From NCBI GenBank assembly GCA_963931865.1, contig OZ007510.1, positions 10,822,993 to 10,886,992 of the forward strand: a DNA stretch of 64,000 bases. The letters are read 5' to 3'. Each line of letters opens with the position of its first letter. The stretch's first letter is position 1. The DNA is from Axinella damicornis (taxonomy: Eukaryota; Porifera; Demospongiae; Axinellida; Axinellidae). A program made the position numbers and the translations under genes. Of this stretch, positions 12,188 to 24,615 are shown piece after piece. Under the pieces are notes generated by a model. That model saw only the letters and a list, made by a program, of their open reading frames with translations, made no database searches and was not told where the DNA came from.

Positions 12188-12349
12188 GGTTCTATAGTGA
12201 TTGATCCTTCATTACACTATTCCTGCATAGGTTTGCAGATTTCAGGTGTTGGTGATGTGGCCATTCGGTTCCGTCCTGCACTCATCTTCCAACCAAAACA
12301 TGCCAACATGTTTCTGGATGGATTTGAGGCTGTACTCAAAGAATTGTAA

Positions 12350-13575
12350 TGCCTACAAATTTGAATCAATGCTGAATTACTAGGTGTATGCACTGCACGA
12401 AAACAATATTAACACTTTTGATGAAGATGTATTAATGATGTGTGTGAGCTAGCTATTTTTCGTGACGAATTTTTGATGTAGCAACAATCAAGGTCAGTGA
12501 ATTTGAACTTCTTTGCATGCAAGCATGCATGCATGTTGAACATCGAGTGCTTGAATGGGATGTGACTGATCACTAAGGATGTATGGTTTTTTGCGAGGTG
12601 GGCACTGGACAGGCTGTAACCATGCATCTTCAGTAGTTTGCCGTATGGTAGTCTATTAGCAGGTCGGTGCATCAGTGATTTAATTCACCCATTAATATTT
12701 ATGCTATACGACGACGACCAGTCTTTGCACGCACGTTGCTGCAAAACGTATACGCCTACATGTATATAGGTCTATAGCTAGCTACTCCAGTCTTAGTCCA
12801 TGAATGGGAGGGGCTGCTAGCCTGCATGCTACTTCTGACACGGGGCGATCGATTGATCTTTACCGCGACTCTATAGCTAAATACATTCCGTTCATGCCCA
12901 TTGAGCTCGAAGAGAAAGCTACTACGCCGTATACGGCATGCACCGGAAACACGAATCGCTTGCGGTTGTAAACGCTCTAGAGTATCTATAACCATAGATA
13001 ATAAACTACGTTTCGTAGTTTATTATCTATGCTATAACCATCGTTGCTGTTTCGTCGTGGAAGTCATGATCAGGTTGGTCCGGGTGGTTAGACTAGGTAA
13101 GCCGAAACAAAACGGGCATGAATAGCTAGGAACGTAGTAAACGCGGAACTCTTGTGCGGAGTGATCTGCTGACACCGACTGGTCGGTGGCAGCACGGAGC
13201 TACGCAGTATAACGTTAGGACAACCAATTCGCTGGCTACGGCTATTTTATCGAGCTAGACATTTTCTTGCAGCGCGCGCGGGATGCCCCGCCCCGAACTT
13301 TCTGCGCTGACAAATAGACAACTGTACTGCTTTCCTAATTATGCCGTCTAGGCCTATAATTTGCCAGTCCGGAGAGATGGCAGTGCTATTCAGAAGTAGG
13401 ATCAGAGTGACGGGAGTTTCAGCTTGGAGGACTAGATGGTGGTGCAAAGCAACCTCCACGTACACAGGTTGGTGGACGAATGAGGTGTTGTTCTGATCTG
13501 GGGTACCATACATGCAGAATAATAATTATGCCAGACCATGAATATAGTTATTGTATCCTCCGAAGGAAGGGTGGC
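12350..13575. other. Intergenic spacer between GABA transaminase copies
   Basis: No coding signal was recognised here except the tentative first exon of copy B at its right edge. A 41-bp hairpin at 12991-13031 has 18-19-bp arms (ATAGATAATAAACTACG and complement) around a TTT loop. It is otherwise unique, moderately AT-rich sequence that presumably holds the copy B promoter. Confidence 0.6.
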
Positions 13576-16500
13576 ATGAGCGTAGACTGCATTGGAATCA
13601 GTGGCATAAAGCAATACCTTATTAAAGGTAGAGACTATATAGCCAAGCAAAAATTTGGATAGTTTGTCAATGGTTGTTTTCATTATTAATTGCAGAAAAC
13701 TTTGATGGTCATTACACAAAACCGGTTGTGAAAACACCAATTCCAGGACCAAGATCCAAGGTAAGTTAGCCTACACGTGCTTGCCTACTCAGTAGATATG
13801 TTACACACTTCATCCTCCATTTTAAATTAATCTGCAGGAATTGTTGGCAGGTCTCAGCAAGATTCAGGTAATATATACTACATGATGTCTATACTATACT
13901 GCAGTATAGGATACCTAACCAGTGATAAATTGCACAAGTGGGAGGACACTACAGGAGAATATTCCATTCAAGGCTGGCAGCTGCAGTATATTGGCCCAAC
14001 CACAGGTACTTTGGAGTCGAAACAGTGGCGTTGAAACGGTAGCGTAAAACCTATATACGTCAAACCTTCTGAGGAGTCAGGCTTCAGTAATATATCTCCA
14101 AGGTGCTCTCTTGCAGGTCCGCTTTCAGTCAGGCATATCCATTTGCTTTAGCAGAAAAAACGTTATTACAGTGCCATTTTTGGTAACTATGACTCCACCC
14201 AATCAACAACACCTATTCCGGTCACACGAAGAGCTGAACCGATACGGCAAAATGAGGTCAAACAGCACAGTTTACTGTAACCAGTCAGATTGTGCATTTA
14301 ATGGTTATCCGTTCGGGTTCAATTAGTCATATAATAATCATATATGCTCATAACACCCTAGGGCAAGGTAGATGAGGACATATCCTGGTTATACCACGGT
14401 GTAATTGAAGTAAACTGTGCTGTTTGACCTCATGTAATGCAGAGATCCTGTATTTGGTCAATTAGTGTAATTGAAGTAAACTGTGCTGTTTGACCTCATG
14501 GTAATGCAATTAGAGCATGTTGCAACCATAGTAACACCACCCACACACCTGCTGCTGTATATAATAAAGTGACCGTTCCTGGAAAAACTTTTGAGGGAAT
14601 GTAATCCCTTTAAAGTGGTTAATCTGTACATAGCTGTATGCACATGTACATGGCTTCAGAAGTGCATGCAAGGTTTTAGTGGTATGGGTGGTTAAGAACA
14701 TGAGAAATTATGCAATACTTGAGAGCTGAACTAAGAACTGCAGGCAATCCTCTGTCACATAATTTGGTAGGTATAATGTGCAGCTAGCTACTTGAGAACG
14801 GTTACTAAGAAGTCTTATATACTCCCCAAATTACGTCTCCATAGTGATGGGTTAAATGAACCAAATAATGAATAGTTAGCTATCAGATGGTTGCATAACT
14901 AAGGAGTACTGAAGCTTGATGGAATTCTGAAGCCGGGCGATGTTTTGGAATGGTTGATGTTGCATCTCGTTCTGCAACAGAACGTTGACTAAGTGAACTC
15001 GGAGAAGCTATGCCACCAAAGAAAGCAGCAAAAAATTCCAAGATAGCTTTTGCTATCTGTAACTATAGCCTCATTCCCAGGCCTCCACCCAGATTTTATC
15101 TAGCAGCCGTGGAGATTTTTCTCCACAGCTGCAAGATAAAATCTGGGCGGAGGCCTGGGAACGAGGCTAGTAACTACAATATGGAAGGCAAGGACGAGTG
15201 TGTGCTCTGCCAGAGTTGTTTATCATCCCACCGCTACTGTGCTGGCGTGTTATTGGCCGAGTTCAAATCTTTTATGAATGGCATGAGCGGCAGTCACACC
15301 TGGTTCATTTAGTGCAGGATACTTTGGAGTTCACTGAAACTGGAGTAGCCACTCTATGGGATTTCAATTGAGTATGTCCTTCAGTTAGTTACCTGCCTGT
15401 ATGCATGGTGCCAGAGGCATCATCTGAGGCTAATCATGCATAGACAAAATAGACTTTGTTTATATAAACGACCAGGGTTGTTTAAGTGAGCTTGGTTAAC
15501 CCAGTTGCAATCCGAAATCATGCAGTTTAGCTGCTGTCCCATACAGCTCAACTGGAGGTCATGGTACTCCTTGTCGGGACAAGTTCACACAATGTGAGGC
15601 CACTCGAAAGAAGTGTCCCCTAAAAGCTTCACAAGGTGCTAGTACAGTAAGGTAGCTAATTCTTAACCTGACACATTGTATGAAGCCACAGAAAGGAGCA
15701 TTAGGACCTAGCTACATGCTTGTCTTGAGCTGTCCAATTACAACTGAAGTACCTCATTTAAAACAACCTTGGTCTTTTCCAGTGATATATGAGGTAGCTA
15801 CACTATGTAACTTTATTGTGATGTAGCAAACAGGAAATGTCCACTTCTTTGCTGACTTCCACCGTTCCCGTGGTAACTTTGTGGTGGATGCAGATGGCAA
15901 TGTGCTCTTGGACCTGTTCAACCAAATTGCAAGCCAACCACTTGGTTAGTAGTCTTTCAATATCTGGTGTAGATTACTGCAGTGTGAGATACAGTCAATT
16001 TCAGTTGCTCAAACGTTGTATATTCCATGAATAATTTTTGTGGGTGGAGCTTCACAGAAACATTTTAAGAGTTAGCATTAGGAGGGGGTTAGTGTTAACC
16101 TTAGTGGCATCATGAATATCAGGAGACATTTAACGTTATACGAGGGGGTTAAATTACGGCATCTGTGTCACGAGAGCAGCAGCTTTAGGAGGGGGCTCAC
16201 AGAATGATGCAAGACATATGCACTGCTTCCCACTCCATCTACCCTACCTCTCAAATATACACATGCATGCATTGGTAAGGCTACAACCACCCTGCGGTAC
16301 GGGAAGCTCTGTCAACAGAACATGCTCTGGTGATGCTCATGTCCAGACCAGCTCTTGGCTTCAACCCTCCCTTGGACTACACACAGACCCTTGAGGACTG
16401 CCTTCTCTCTGTGAGTTTGTTCATGGCCATCCCACCTCAGATAGCCACTGTAATGAATGATGTCACCAATGTTGTTACCGTGTGAAGACACTCTGCTCTT

Positions 16501-19500
16501 CTAGGTTGCTCCGGGTGGCATGAGTGAAGTTACCACAATGATGTGTGGATCATGTGCCAATGAGAATGCATTCAAAGCTGCTTTCATCTGGTACATGGTA
16601 AGTCAGACAGTAGTATTTTGTAGCAGTGTCTAGCTGTAAGCAGTCACAAATTTTTTCTCAACCCTTTGAAATAAAGAACTATAGCACACTCTACCTACAT
16701 GTACACAATCATGTGTTTCTGTACTGAGTGACAGTTCTACACTTACACCTTACAGAACAAGCAGCGTGATGCTCCATTATCTCCTGACTCTGAAGAATAC
16801 AGGACAGCGATTATTAATCAGGTGTCCATGCATAGTGGACCTGCAGAATTTTACTATCTGTGATGGGCACTGTGAGAGATGAAAGAAAGAAAGAAAGACA
16901 GTTGGCATTGGCTGAGGGTACCTGTGCTGCTATATAGGCAGACTTACTTCCATTCCTATGCCACGGGTCAAGTATTCACACATGGAGAAAGGTCCCGGGA
17001 CCAGCTTGTTGCCCTGCAGACATCATTCTATCCTACGTTCCAGCATAGTATGCTCCTATGCTCATGTTGTTAGTTTGGCAAGCAGTACATGGTTATAGCA
17101 ATGTATGTCCTGATTCGCTAGAGAGTTGCATGACTTCACTGTTTGTATACGGGTTTCAAGACTTCTCAACTGAATTTTATATAAGTAGTAGTTACTGTTG
17201 CATTTAGCTATTTGTGGGTAAATACATAGCTATGCTAGTAGAATGAGATTGGTCAATTTGTGGTCCTGATAGCAAATGACATGAACCTAATCAGCTTGCA
17301 TTCTTCTGTCCCTGTAGCCACCTGGGTGTCCCAAACTGAGCATTCTCTCATTTGAAAGAGCGCTTCATGGTCGACTTCTAGGTAAGTATGTGGCTGTTCA
17401 ACACTCTCAAGGGTATGGTATGCTTTAGTGCTGCAATATAGTATGGAGTCAGAGACAGCGTTGTCTTGCAATCGGTGGCAGGTTTCACCAGTTTGGACGC
17501 TGGTTGTTTGCCAGATCGAGTCCATTCCAAGTGAACATCCACCACTCTCAGCCTCATTTACCTACTGTCCCATCACACTCACCATGACTGAAACTTGACA
17601 GACATAATACTACATGACAGGATGACACTGTGAGTGTCAGTATCCTCCAATTGATTAGCCATGTCTGACATGGATTTCATAGCTATATACTGGATTTCTT
17701 GCTGGTTATTTGACATGCATGTGAAACATGCCCACGCCTAGGGGGTATAGGGGCATTTCCCATTGTATGTGTTTCTGCAAGAAAGCATGTCCTACTGCAC
17801 TAACAGGCTCCTCCCCTTCTCCTCCCCTCCCCCTGCCCTCTGCCTCTGCCTCCCCCCTCCCCTCCACTCTCCCTTACCCCATGTAGGCAGTCTCTCCTGC
17901 AGCCATGTTAGGCCCATACAGAAGCTGGATGTTCCAGCATTCGACTGGCCCGTTGCCCCTTTCCCACAGTTGAAGTACCCACTGGAGGAGTTCACCAGGG
18001 AGAATGAGGCAGAGGAGAGGAGATGCTTGGAGCAGGTACAACTCAATTCAGTGTTTATGCAGTTCTGAAAACTTTAAGGACCCACTTGTTCATGCAATGC
18101 ATGCTGCTATGTAGCTGGCGGTGTAACAAGGGACATGCTCCTCATGCAGTGGCATAGGAACCATAACAGCTGTAGCAGCTCTGCCCGCTCCGCAAGAAAT
18201 GAAAAGTTGGGCAATTGCTTAAGAATGACAATACAATGAGGTAATATTCTGTATACACGAGATTGGAAAAGATGAGCTTCATATATTTTGCTATGTACAA
18301 GTGCATTTTGCCGCCATGGCGGAACTTAAAACAAATCTTACGCACCGCTTTGAGCAGCATTGTCTCTATAATTATACGGTTCTAATTTGTTCCTATGCCT
18401 ATATGGGATATCAGCTCTTTGGTAGTACTGTTAGAGCTATCTCATGCCCAGACGCTCTCAGAAGGAAGGAGAAGGGTTATAGGGTCTGGGAATGAGACTA
18501 TATTTGTAAGAGTGTAATTGTACTGCCATGCATCCTCTGTAGCTACTATACTTCAGTGGTGATGAAGTATACAATGACCTTGACAGTGCATGGTTCTCCG
18601 AGAACAACCTCAGACGAGTACCTGCCTATGAATATTGATGGTTGTTCGTAGCTAAGAGCTAATTAGCCCATATCTAATCAGGACACACCATTTTGAGCAT
18701 GAGACACCAAGATGCCTACCTGTATACCTGCTACCAAGCTGCTATATAGGTTGCTACAAACTACAGTAACACTGATGAGGCCCAGCTAGCCCAAACCAAT
18801 CATAGTTTCATTGAGGCATGCAAGCATTCATGCTTCAACATTTTGCCAGTAGTATCTCTAGGTGTCCTAGTAGCTATTCTGAATCCTGCTGCATCTTCCC
18901 ATCAATATACAAAGTTCCTTCTTCTTGTATTGTAGGTAGAGGATCAGATAGAGAACTCAAACAGGGAGGGTGGAACCCCAATTGCTATTGTAGTTGTGGA
19001 GCCAATTCAAGCTGGAGGAGGTTAGTTTCTGAGCCATCACTTTCTTATCCAGAGGAGTTTGGATGTACTGATATGGGTACATGCACCATATACTTCATGT
19101 GAACTATGCATTAACCACAGGTGACAGGCATGCATCACCTGAGTTTTTCAGAGGACTGCAGAGGATCTGCAAGAAGGTCAATACCTTGTTCCAGTGTGCA
19201 TGCATTGTACCCTGATGTATAACTGAGTGTGCAGTGCGTGTTCCCTCCTGCAGCACGGTGTAGCATTCGTGGTTGATGAAGTGCAAACTGGAGGAGGTGC
19301 TACAGGCAGCATGTGGTACAGTGCTCATCTTTAAGCCAATTAAGTGCCGAATTATTTTCCATGGAGGTCATTTCTAGCCCATGGATGCCTTAAGCATAAT
19401 ATTCCCTGAGGGTTCCCATGCTCCACACATCAGATAAGTAGGCTTCAGCCATCCCTCTACATTCACGACTTCTAACGACACCCACTCATTAACAAGCTTT

Positions 19501-21111
19501 CAGTTATTCTCTGAAGAAAGTAATTCACCACTTAATTCGTCAAAGACTACATCTGTGGATATTAAACTGTTATTGCTTTGACATGCCAAGTTTGGAATTA
19601 AGCCAAAATTGGCAGAAACAGCACTCCTGTTCTATAGGGTGACTGATGTGCCATTTCTGCCAAAAATGGACCAATGAACCAAAATTAGTAGACTTGGAAG
19701 AGAACATTGCACTAGGCATGTGAACAGGATATAAAGCTGGGGATTGTGCATGATCAGCATTACTAAACCTTAAAATGGGTCGGTCACATTATTATTGCTG
19801 CTTTTAGGTCAAATTTAACCTGCAGCAAAATTAGGCCAAGTGTATGAGCTAAGTGCTATGCTAGATATCTTGGGCTAGGAGAATGAGCTACTGTGAAGGC
19901 TGCATGGGATTTGCATGATTGTGATCAGCACGAACGGAGCTTTCAAATGATGTCCATTTTGATGTAAGTTGAATTTTTAGCAAAATGTGGCCAACATGAA
20001 AGTCCTTTTTGAACATCAGTTGGCGGTTGTTTTCATGCTGATCACAGTGGTACAAATCCCAACTTCATATCTCATTCCTAACCCAAGATACCTAGGCATA
20101 ATACTTAGCTGTCAACCAGGCCCAGGCATGGCCATGCTGTTTTAACATACCCACATCTCTCCCATGCAAAGAAGTACATTGCCAGAAGTGACACCACATG
20201 CAGCTGAAAGGGTTAATCCCTAGCCATTATTCTGGCCTGGCCTCCCAATTGGGGCCTACGATTGAGACTACTCATCGTCTTACCCAACATCATTATCTCT
20301 GCCAGGGCACATGATAGCTGGCAATTGTCAGAGCCCCCAGACTATGTGACCTTTTCCAAGAAGTTTCAGATTGGAGGATACTTCCACCTCCCGGGAAGAA
20401 GACCTGAAGAGGTATACGTAACATAGCTAGCGAATTCCATTGATGATATGCAATCATCCCTTATCCCATGATAGCCGGATCGTATTTCCAATACATGGAT
20501 GGGAGACCCTGCCAAAATGTTGATACTGGATGTAATCATCAAGGAGATTGCCAGGAAAAATCTCCTTGGTGTAGTGAAGGAGAGTGGAAAGGTTCTAATG
20601 TCAGGGCTAACAGATATCCAGGTAAGATATAGCCACTTTTATTTTGCAATTTCGTCCATGCAATATAATTTTGTTTGCATGCAATTTCAAGAGGGTTACG
20701 TACTAAAGGACTTACTACTTCATATCTTTAATGTTATAATATTACACTATGTAGAAGCTATATAATTGTACTGTTAATTTCATCTGCAGGCCAAGTACCC
20801 CTCCCTCATCCACAGTGCAAGGGGAGTAGGTACATTTTGTGCAGTTGACTGTTACAGTACGGAAGTGAGGAACAAACTGGTGTTAAATCTTAGGAACAAA
20901 GGTGATTTTGAAATATTCTGCTTGCATGAAAAAGTGTGCCATGATACTCGTATTATATTCTATGATTGTTCTGTTCTTACATTATTCTATAGGTTTGCAG
21001 ACTTCAGGTGTTGGTGATGTGGCCATTCGGTTCCGTACTGCGCTCATCTTCCAACCAAAACATGCCAACATGTTTCTAGAGGGGTTTGAAACAGTACTCA
21101 AGGAGTATTAA
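13576..21111 (+). CDS. ABAT: 4-aminobutyrate aminotransferase, mitochondrial (copy B)
   Basis: This is GABA transaminase, the GABA-degrading PLP enzyme of mitochondria. Exons: 13576-13627 (tentative first), 13696-13760, 13838-13867, 15827-15944, 16280-16410, 16505-16597, 16756-16821, 17318-17381, 17887-18035, 18936-19020, 19121-19176, 19254-19315, 20306-20411, 20475-20621, 20790-20901, 20993-21111. Phases agree at every junction and total 1455 bp (484 aa), close to the 500 aa of the human enzyme. Seen: the PIPGPRSK start of the conserved domain, the CGSC iron-sulphur motif, the VDEVQTGGG cofactor region and the TFSKK lysine. The first exon is chosen only because its phase (G|AA) fits; its sequence is not an obvious transit peptide, so the true start may lie elsewhere. 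Copy A upstream has the same exon lengths apart from its one-base deletion. Confidence 0.9.
15066..15169. mobile_element. Short foldback element inside an ORF-like segment
   Basis: This 104-bp hairpin has ends TAGCCTCATTCCCAGGCC and GGCCTGGGAACGAGGCTA. The arms pair almost throughout (CCCAGATTTTATCT with AGATAAAATCTGGG). Flanking GTAACTA occurs at 15059-15065 and 15170-15176, a 7-bp match at the expected site of the family's 9-bp duplication. It lies in the copy B intron, within an open frame at 15010-15312 ([11 protein letters not shown]...) that stays open through it. Confidence 0.75.
19340..20225. repeat. Interspersed repeat in copy B intron 11
   Basis: The intron before the exon at 20306 is filled by sequence related to that at 27256-27725. 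Shared landmarks are GGAGGTC followed by a GGATGC-TTAA segment, a CATTCACGACTT-like stretch and an end in GGTTAA. Left and right ends carry TTAACC/GGTTAA-type inverted termini. No coding potential was seen. It is probably a non-autonomous DNA transposon family present in both gene neighbourhoods. Confidence 0.45.
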
Positions 21112-22911
21112 TTTAATGCCTACACATTATATATGAATCATTGATGTGTACAGCTAGATATACCAGTAGCACAATAATGATTATCTTGTGCATGAGAGAT
21201 GAAAATGTTTGTGACGTGTAAGTGATGGACAACTCAGTGTGTGCAGGCTGCATGTTTCCAGGAAATGGTACATGTACACGGCTTTATCAATTAGACTATG
21301 GTATGCATAATGTGCATCTTTTGAACTTCTCTAAATTCCAATAGACACCTCAGGTCTCTTAGCTGTTTAGGAGACCTGGGGGATGCTACCTATAATCACC
21401 AATGGCAAAGGTGATAATATATATAGGTGCATCCCGAAGGTCTATATAAAACAGCTAAGAGACCTGCATGACATGCAGTAACTGGCTTAGACTGTGGGTT
21501 ATATCATTCAGTTTCTCTGTATGAAAATTAAATGCGAATTTTTGATGCTTGAATGCAATAACCTTATACAATCAAAAATTCATGCATCCATGCATGGTGG
21601 ACAGTAGCTTGGTTACTGAACATCTCCTTTGATGCTTGATATTGGCTCTCTTGCCTCTGGGATAACCATTTCAGCACAGTGAAATGTCTGGCCGATACGT
21701 TGAAACAATTCTCCAGAAGCATCTTCTCAAAAGATGTGCGAGCATGTTCATCCCACATTTGTAACTCATTGAGCTGGGACTCAAACAAACCCCTTTGATG
21801 AAGGCTTCTGTTTTGTTTGTACAGTCATGTAAGTCACTTGTTTTAGGCTAGCGACCATATTTATGCTGGTACATCCAATCTAACAATAGAAATTCAATTC
21901 CTGGCATTTCCACTAATCCAATTTTTACCGTAGCCCAGGACACTAAATATTTTCTAAATCCAATCTAACAATACCAGGAAATGCACTTATCATATGTCAA
22001 AACGACAATATTGCCTTGCTGATTCGATATCAGATCGGAGTCGAGTCGCATTGATGAGCATGCATGGTCGTCACATGATATGTGTGTTAATTGGAACAAG
22101 CTGCATGCCATGCTTAGCTTAGGAGAGCAAATTGGGAGAATAATGGGTATCAATGAAGATCTAGTATTATGAACAACTGGTGGTTAGTGGTCTGGCAGGA
22201 AGGGCAATTGTACTATAATTTAAGTTGGCACCTAATTTCCTCTTGTGGTTACCCACCTGTTGAGTTGTGTATGTTTGATCTCATATGTTTGTATTCAGTG
22301 TAGGATGAACTCTAGCACCTTATTAGTTCTATTGCTTACATCATTTCCCTTCTAGAACCTTCCCTGTCTTGTATATAATAAGCTGGATCAGTTGTGTACG
22401 TCAGTTGCCAGGAGCCCATAACGAGGAGGTCCAACTACGAGAACAGCCCATAACGAGGAGGTCCAACTACGAGAACAGCCCATAACGAGGAGGTCCAACT
22501 ACGAGAACAGCCCATAACGAGGAGGTCCAACTACGAGAACAGCCCGTAACGAGGAGGTCCAACTACGAGAACAAGCCCATGCATATACGGCAAGTGGGAA
22601 TCTGTACCGCGGTTACACTAATTAAAGTGTTATGATTTATTCCCGAACCAGCGGGCGGGCCAACACCTATACTTAGACTATAGGAAGGTTGGCTCTTGTA
22701 GTCTCGTACCCCGATCACACCCCCTCCCACTGATAGTTCAACTCATTGACTTGTTCCTCACAAGTTAACAATATTTGTCACAGCCAGTGCCATGGTAACT
22801 GATTGTTTGTTCTGTTTCATCTATGTACCCCGCACCAAAGCTTAGATAAGCCCTTGTCACAAGTGTGCACACTGACGTATCTATAGTTTTACTTTCTTCC
22901 ACAGAAAATTA
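21112..22911. other. Intergenic region between GABA transaminase B and Rho GTPase
   Basis: It contains a segment with AGGTCTCTTAGCTGTTTA (21352-21490) that recurs inverted near 24840-24960, and the 32-bp tandem repeat at 22414-22573. Directly before the Rho start codon, TTTACTTTCTTCCACAG looks like a 3' splice site, so a 5'-UTR exon of the Rho gene may lie here. No other coding signal was recognised. Confidence 0.55.
22414..22573. repeat. 32-bp tandem repeat, five copies
   Basis: Five near-identical units contain CCCATAACGAGGAGGTCC and AACTACGAGAACAG. One unit has G for A (CCCGTAACG). The array is purine-rich, lies about 340 bp upstream of the Rho GTPase start codon and shows no coding continuity. 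Confidence 0.9.
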
Positions 22912-23490
22912 ATGGCACCAATTCGTAGAAAGTTGGTCATAGTCGGTGATGGGGCTTGTGGGAAGACCTGCCTCTTCTATGCCTTCGCTAAAGATGAATT
23001 TCCAGACCAGTACATACCAACTGTCTTTGAAAACTATGTACCATTCATTGAGGTAGATGGAAAATTGGTTGAGCTCGGCCTGTGGGATACAGTTGGTCAG
23101 GAGGACTATGATCGCCTCAGACCACTCGCCTACCCGTACACCGATGTAATCCTCATGTGTTACTCTGTCAACAGTCATGACGGTTTAGAAAACATCCACA
23201 CAAAATGGGTGCCAGAAGTCCAGCAATATTGTCCAAATGTTCCTTTCCTATTGATCGCGACAAAGAAAGATCTCAGAAATGACCTGGCCATAAAGCAGGT
23301 GCTGATGCGGGATAAACTTGAAGTGATTCATCCCGAGCAAGGCAGAGCAATGGCAGAAAAAGTGGGTGCGTATGCCTATCTTGAGTGCTCGGCGAAGACG
23401 AGGGAGGGAGTTCGTGAAGTGTTTATCACAGCCACTCGTGCTGCTCTCCTGAAGAAAAAACGTTTTGCACAACGCTGTACACTGTTTTGA
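22912..23490 (+). CDS. Rho family small GTPase, intronless CDS
   Basis: This is a 192-aa Rho-type GTPase, a GDP/GTP switch acting on actin at membranes. Visible motifs are P-loop GDGACGKT, the effector region IPTVFENYV, switch [16 protein letters not shown], the base-binding segment [15 protein letters not shown] and a C-terminal CAAX box CTLF for prenylation. RhoA has DTAGQ where this protein has DTVGQ, a change beside the catalytic glycine and glutamine. The Rho-specific insert helix region is present ([22 protein letters not shown]). The whole CDS is one exon while its neighbours have many introns, so it may be a retrocopy or a naturally intronless paralogue; a splice acceptor just before the ATG suggests a spliced 5' UTR. 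It is closest to RhoA/B/C, but the exact orthologue is uncertain. Confidence 0.92.
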   Translation: MAPIRRKLVIVGDGACGKTCLFYAFAKDEFPDQYIPTVFENYVPFIEVDGKLVELGLWDTVGQEDYDRLRPLAYPYTDVILMCYSVNSHDGLENIHTKWVPEVQQYCPNVPFLLIATKKDLRNDLAIKQVLMRDKLEVIHPEQGRAMAEKVGAYAYLECSAKTREGVREVFITATRAALLKKKRFAQRCTLF

Positions 23491-24029
23491 AAGGATGCCT
23501 GGATTCAACAGATGTGAGAACATGGAGAAGATTGCAAATATGCATGAAATGAGATATGTACACCCCCAAAATATTTCACCAAAACACCCACAAGTACCAA
23601 CTTAACAAGTGCACAATTAAGAATAGAAATCACCAGTTCATTAACAGTGAAATGCCAGATGTCTGTCCCCAGGTATAAAGTCAGAACACAAGATGATCAT
23701 CGCAATCACTTGAGGAAGGCCCACTCATATCTCTGGCCACCCGATAAGGTCAGTGTGTGCATGGCCTTTGAGGTAGGTTTGCTTCCGCTTCTGCTTGCAT
23801 GCGATCTACCTCAATCACTGTCAGAGGAGCTAGGACTATCAAAACTAGCTACTACTTTTACACTCCTGCATGATTGTTTCATTGCAACAGCTTCAAGAGA
23901 TATACTAGCACTACTCACTTTCTCCATGGTCAGTTGGTTCCAGTACGTTAGGACTGGTCATGTGACCTCACCACATCTTGATCATGCACCCAATAAAGTG
24001 CTTTATCAACTTCCTTATAGAAATGAAAA

Positions 24030-24240
24030 CTGTACTCATTTTCCAACCAAATCGTGCCAACATCATGCATACGTTTCTAGAAGGGTTCGAAACAGTACTC
24101 AAGGAGTAATTTAATGCCTCCACACAATATAATTGATGTACGTAGCACAAATATCTCGTGAGAGATGAAAACGTTTGTGACGTGTGATGGACAACTGTGT
24201 ACAGGCTGCATGTTTGCAGGAAATGACAATGGTACAGGGT
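24030..24240 (+). pseudogene. ABAT: GABA transaminase 3'-end remnant
   Basis: The sequence ATTTTCCAACCAAA followed by GTGCCAACAT, TTTCTAGAAGGGTT and AACAGTACTCAAGGAG parallels the last exon of copies A and B. The similarity continues past the stop into the 3' flank (GAGAGATGAAAACG, GACGTGTGATGGACAAC, CAGGCTGCATGTTTGC). A small insertion breaks the frame. Only the gene end is present, so this is debris of a third duplicate. Confidence 0.75.
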
Positions 24241-24291
24241 ATCAATTAGACCATAATGTGCTTTGATCTTAGCTAATGGGTCTCTAAAATC

Positions 24292-24615
24292 CATTAGTGT
24301 TACTCACGTGACCCTCAACGAATCAGACGCCTCAGAATCGATCAAATGACTGAAACCACATAATGTGCATATTATGTGGTTTAATGTTCAGTCATTTGAT
24401 CGATTCTGAGGCGTCTGATTCGTTGATCGATTCTGAGGCGTCTTCTTCAAGAGATATATTACAGATATAGACATACAACGAATCAGACGCCTCAGAATCG
24501 ATCAAATGACTGAACATTAAACCACATAATGTGCATATTATGTGGTTTAATGTTCGGTCATTTGATCGATTCTGAGGCGTCTGATTCGTTGAGGGTCATG
24601 TGAGTAACACTAATG
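24292..24615. repeat. Nested palindromic repeat, 324 bp
   Basis: The outer arms begin CATTAGTGTTACTCAC and end with the complement. The block ACGAATCAGACGCCTCAGAA with its extension GATCAAATGACTGAA occurs in both orientations, so inner hairpins centred on ATAATGTGCATATTAT form twice. The two halves are not fully symmetrical: the middle contains a single-copy segment with AGATATATTACAG. No coding signal was seen. Confidence 0.85.

Larger units (their letters stand above)
3380..12349 (+). pseudogene. ABAT: 4-aminobutyrate aminotransferase copy A, 5'-truncated and frameshifted
   Basis: This is a PLP enzyme of the mitochondrial matrix that converts GABA and 2-oxoglutarate to succinate semialdehyde and glutamate. 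Exons by splice sites and homology: 3380-3409, 4647-4764, 5609-5739, 6529-6621, 6705-6770, 7402-7464, 8374-8522, 9062-9146, 9272-9327, 9408-9469, 9579-9684, 9776-9922, 10054-10165, 12231-12349. The [2Fe-2S] cysteines (CGSCANENA) and the PLP-lysine region (TFGKKFQIGG) are present; copy B and human have Ser in place of that Gly. Exon 7402-7464 is 63 bp against 64 in copy B, a 1-base deletion that shifts the frame. The exons before [10 protein letters not shown] are missing: the Gypsy LTR ends at 3339, just upstream. Large introns hold a TA-type MITE, a hAT-like MITE and a 1.9-kb foldback element. Probably a pseudogene, unless the deletion is a sequencing error and the 5' exons lie left of the window. 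Confidence 0.85.

Noticed and set aside
22414..22573. Possible CRISPR array
   Set aside because: The five 32-bp units are contiguous with no unique spacers, and the context is eukaryotic.
23647..24114. 155-codon ORF after the Rho gene
   Set aside because: Its right end lies over the GABA transaminase remnant in the wrong phase, and the rest shows no domain or splice context.
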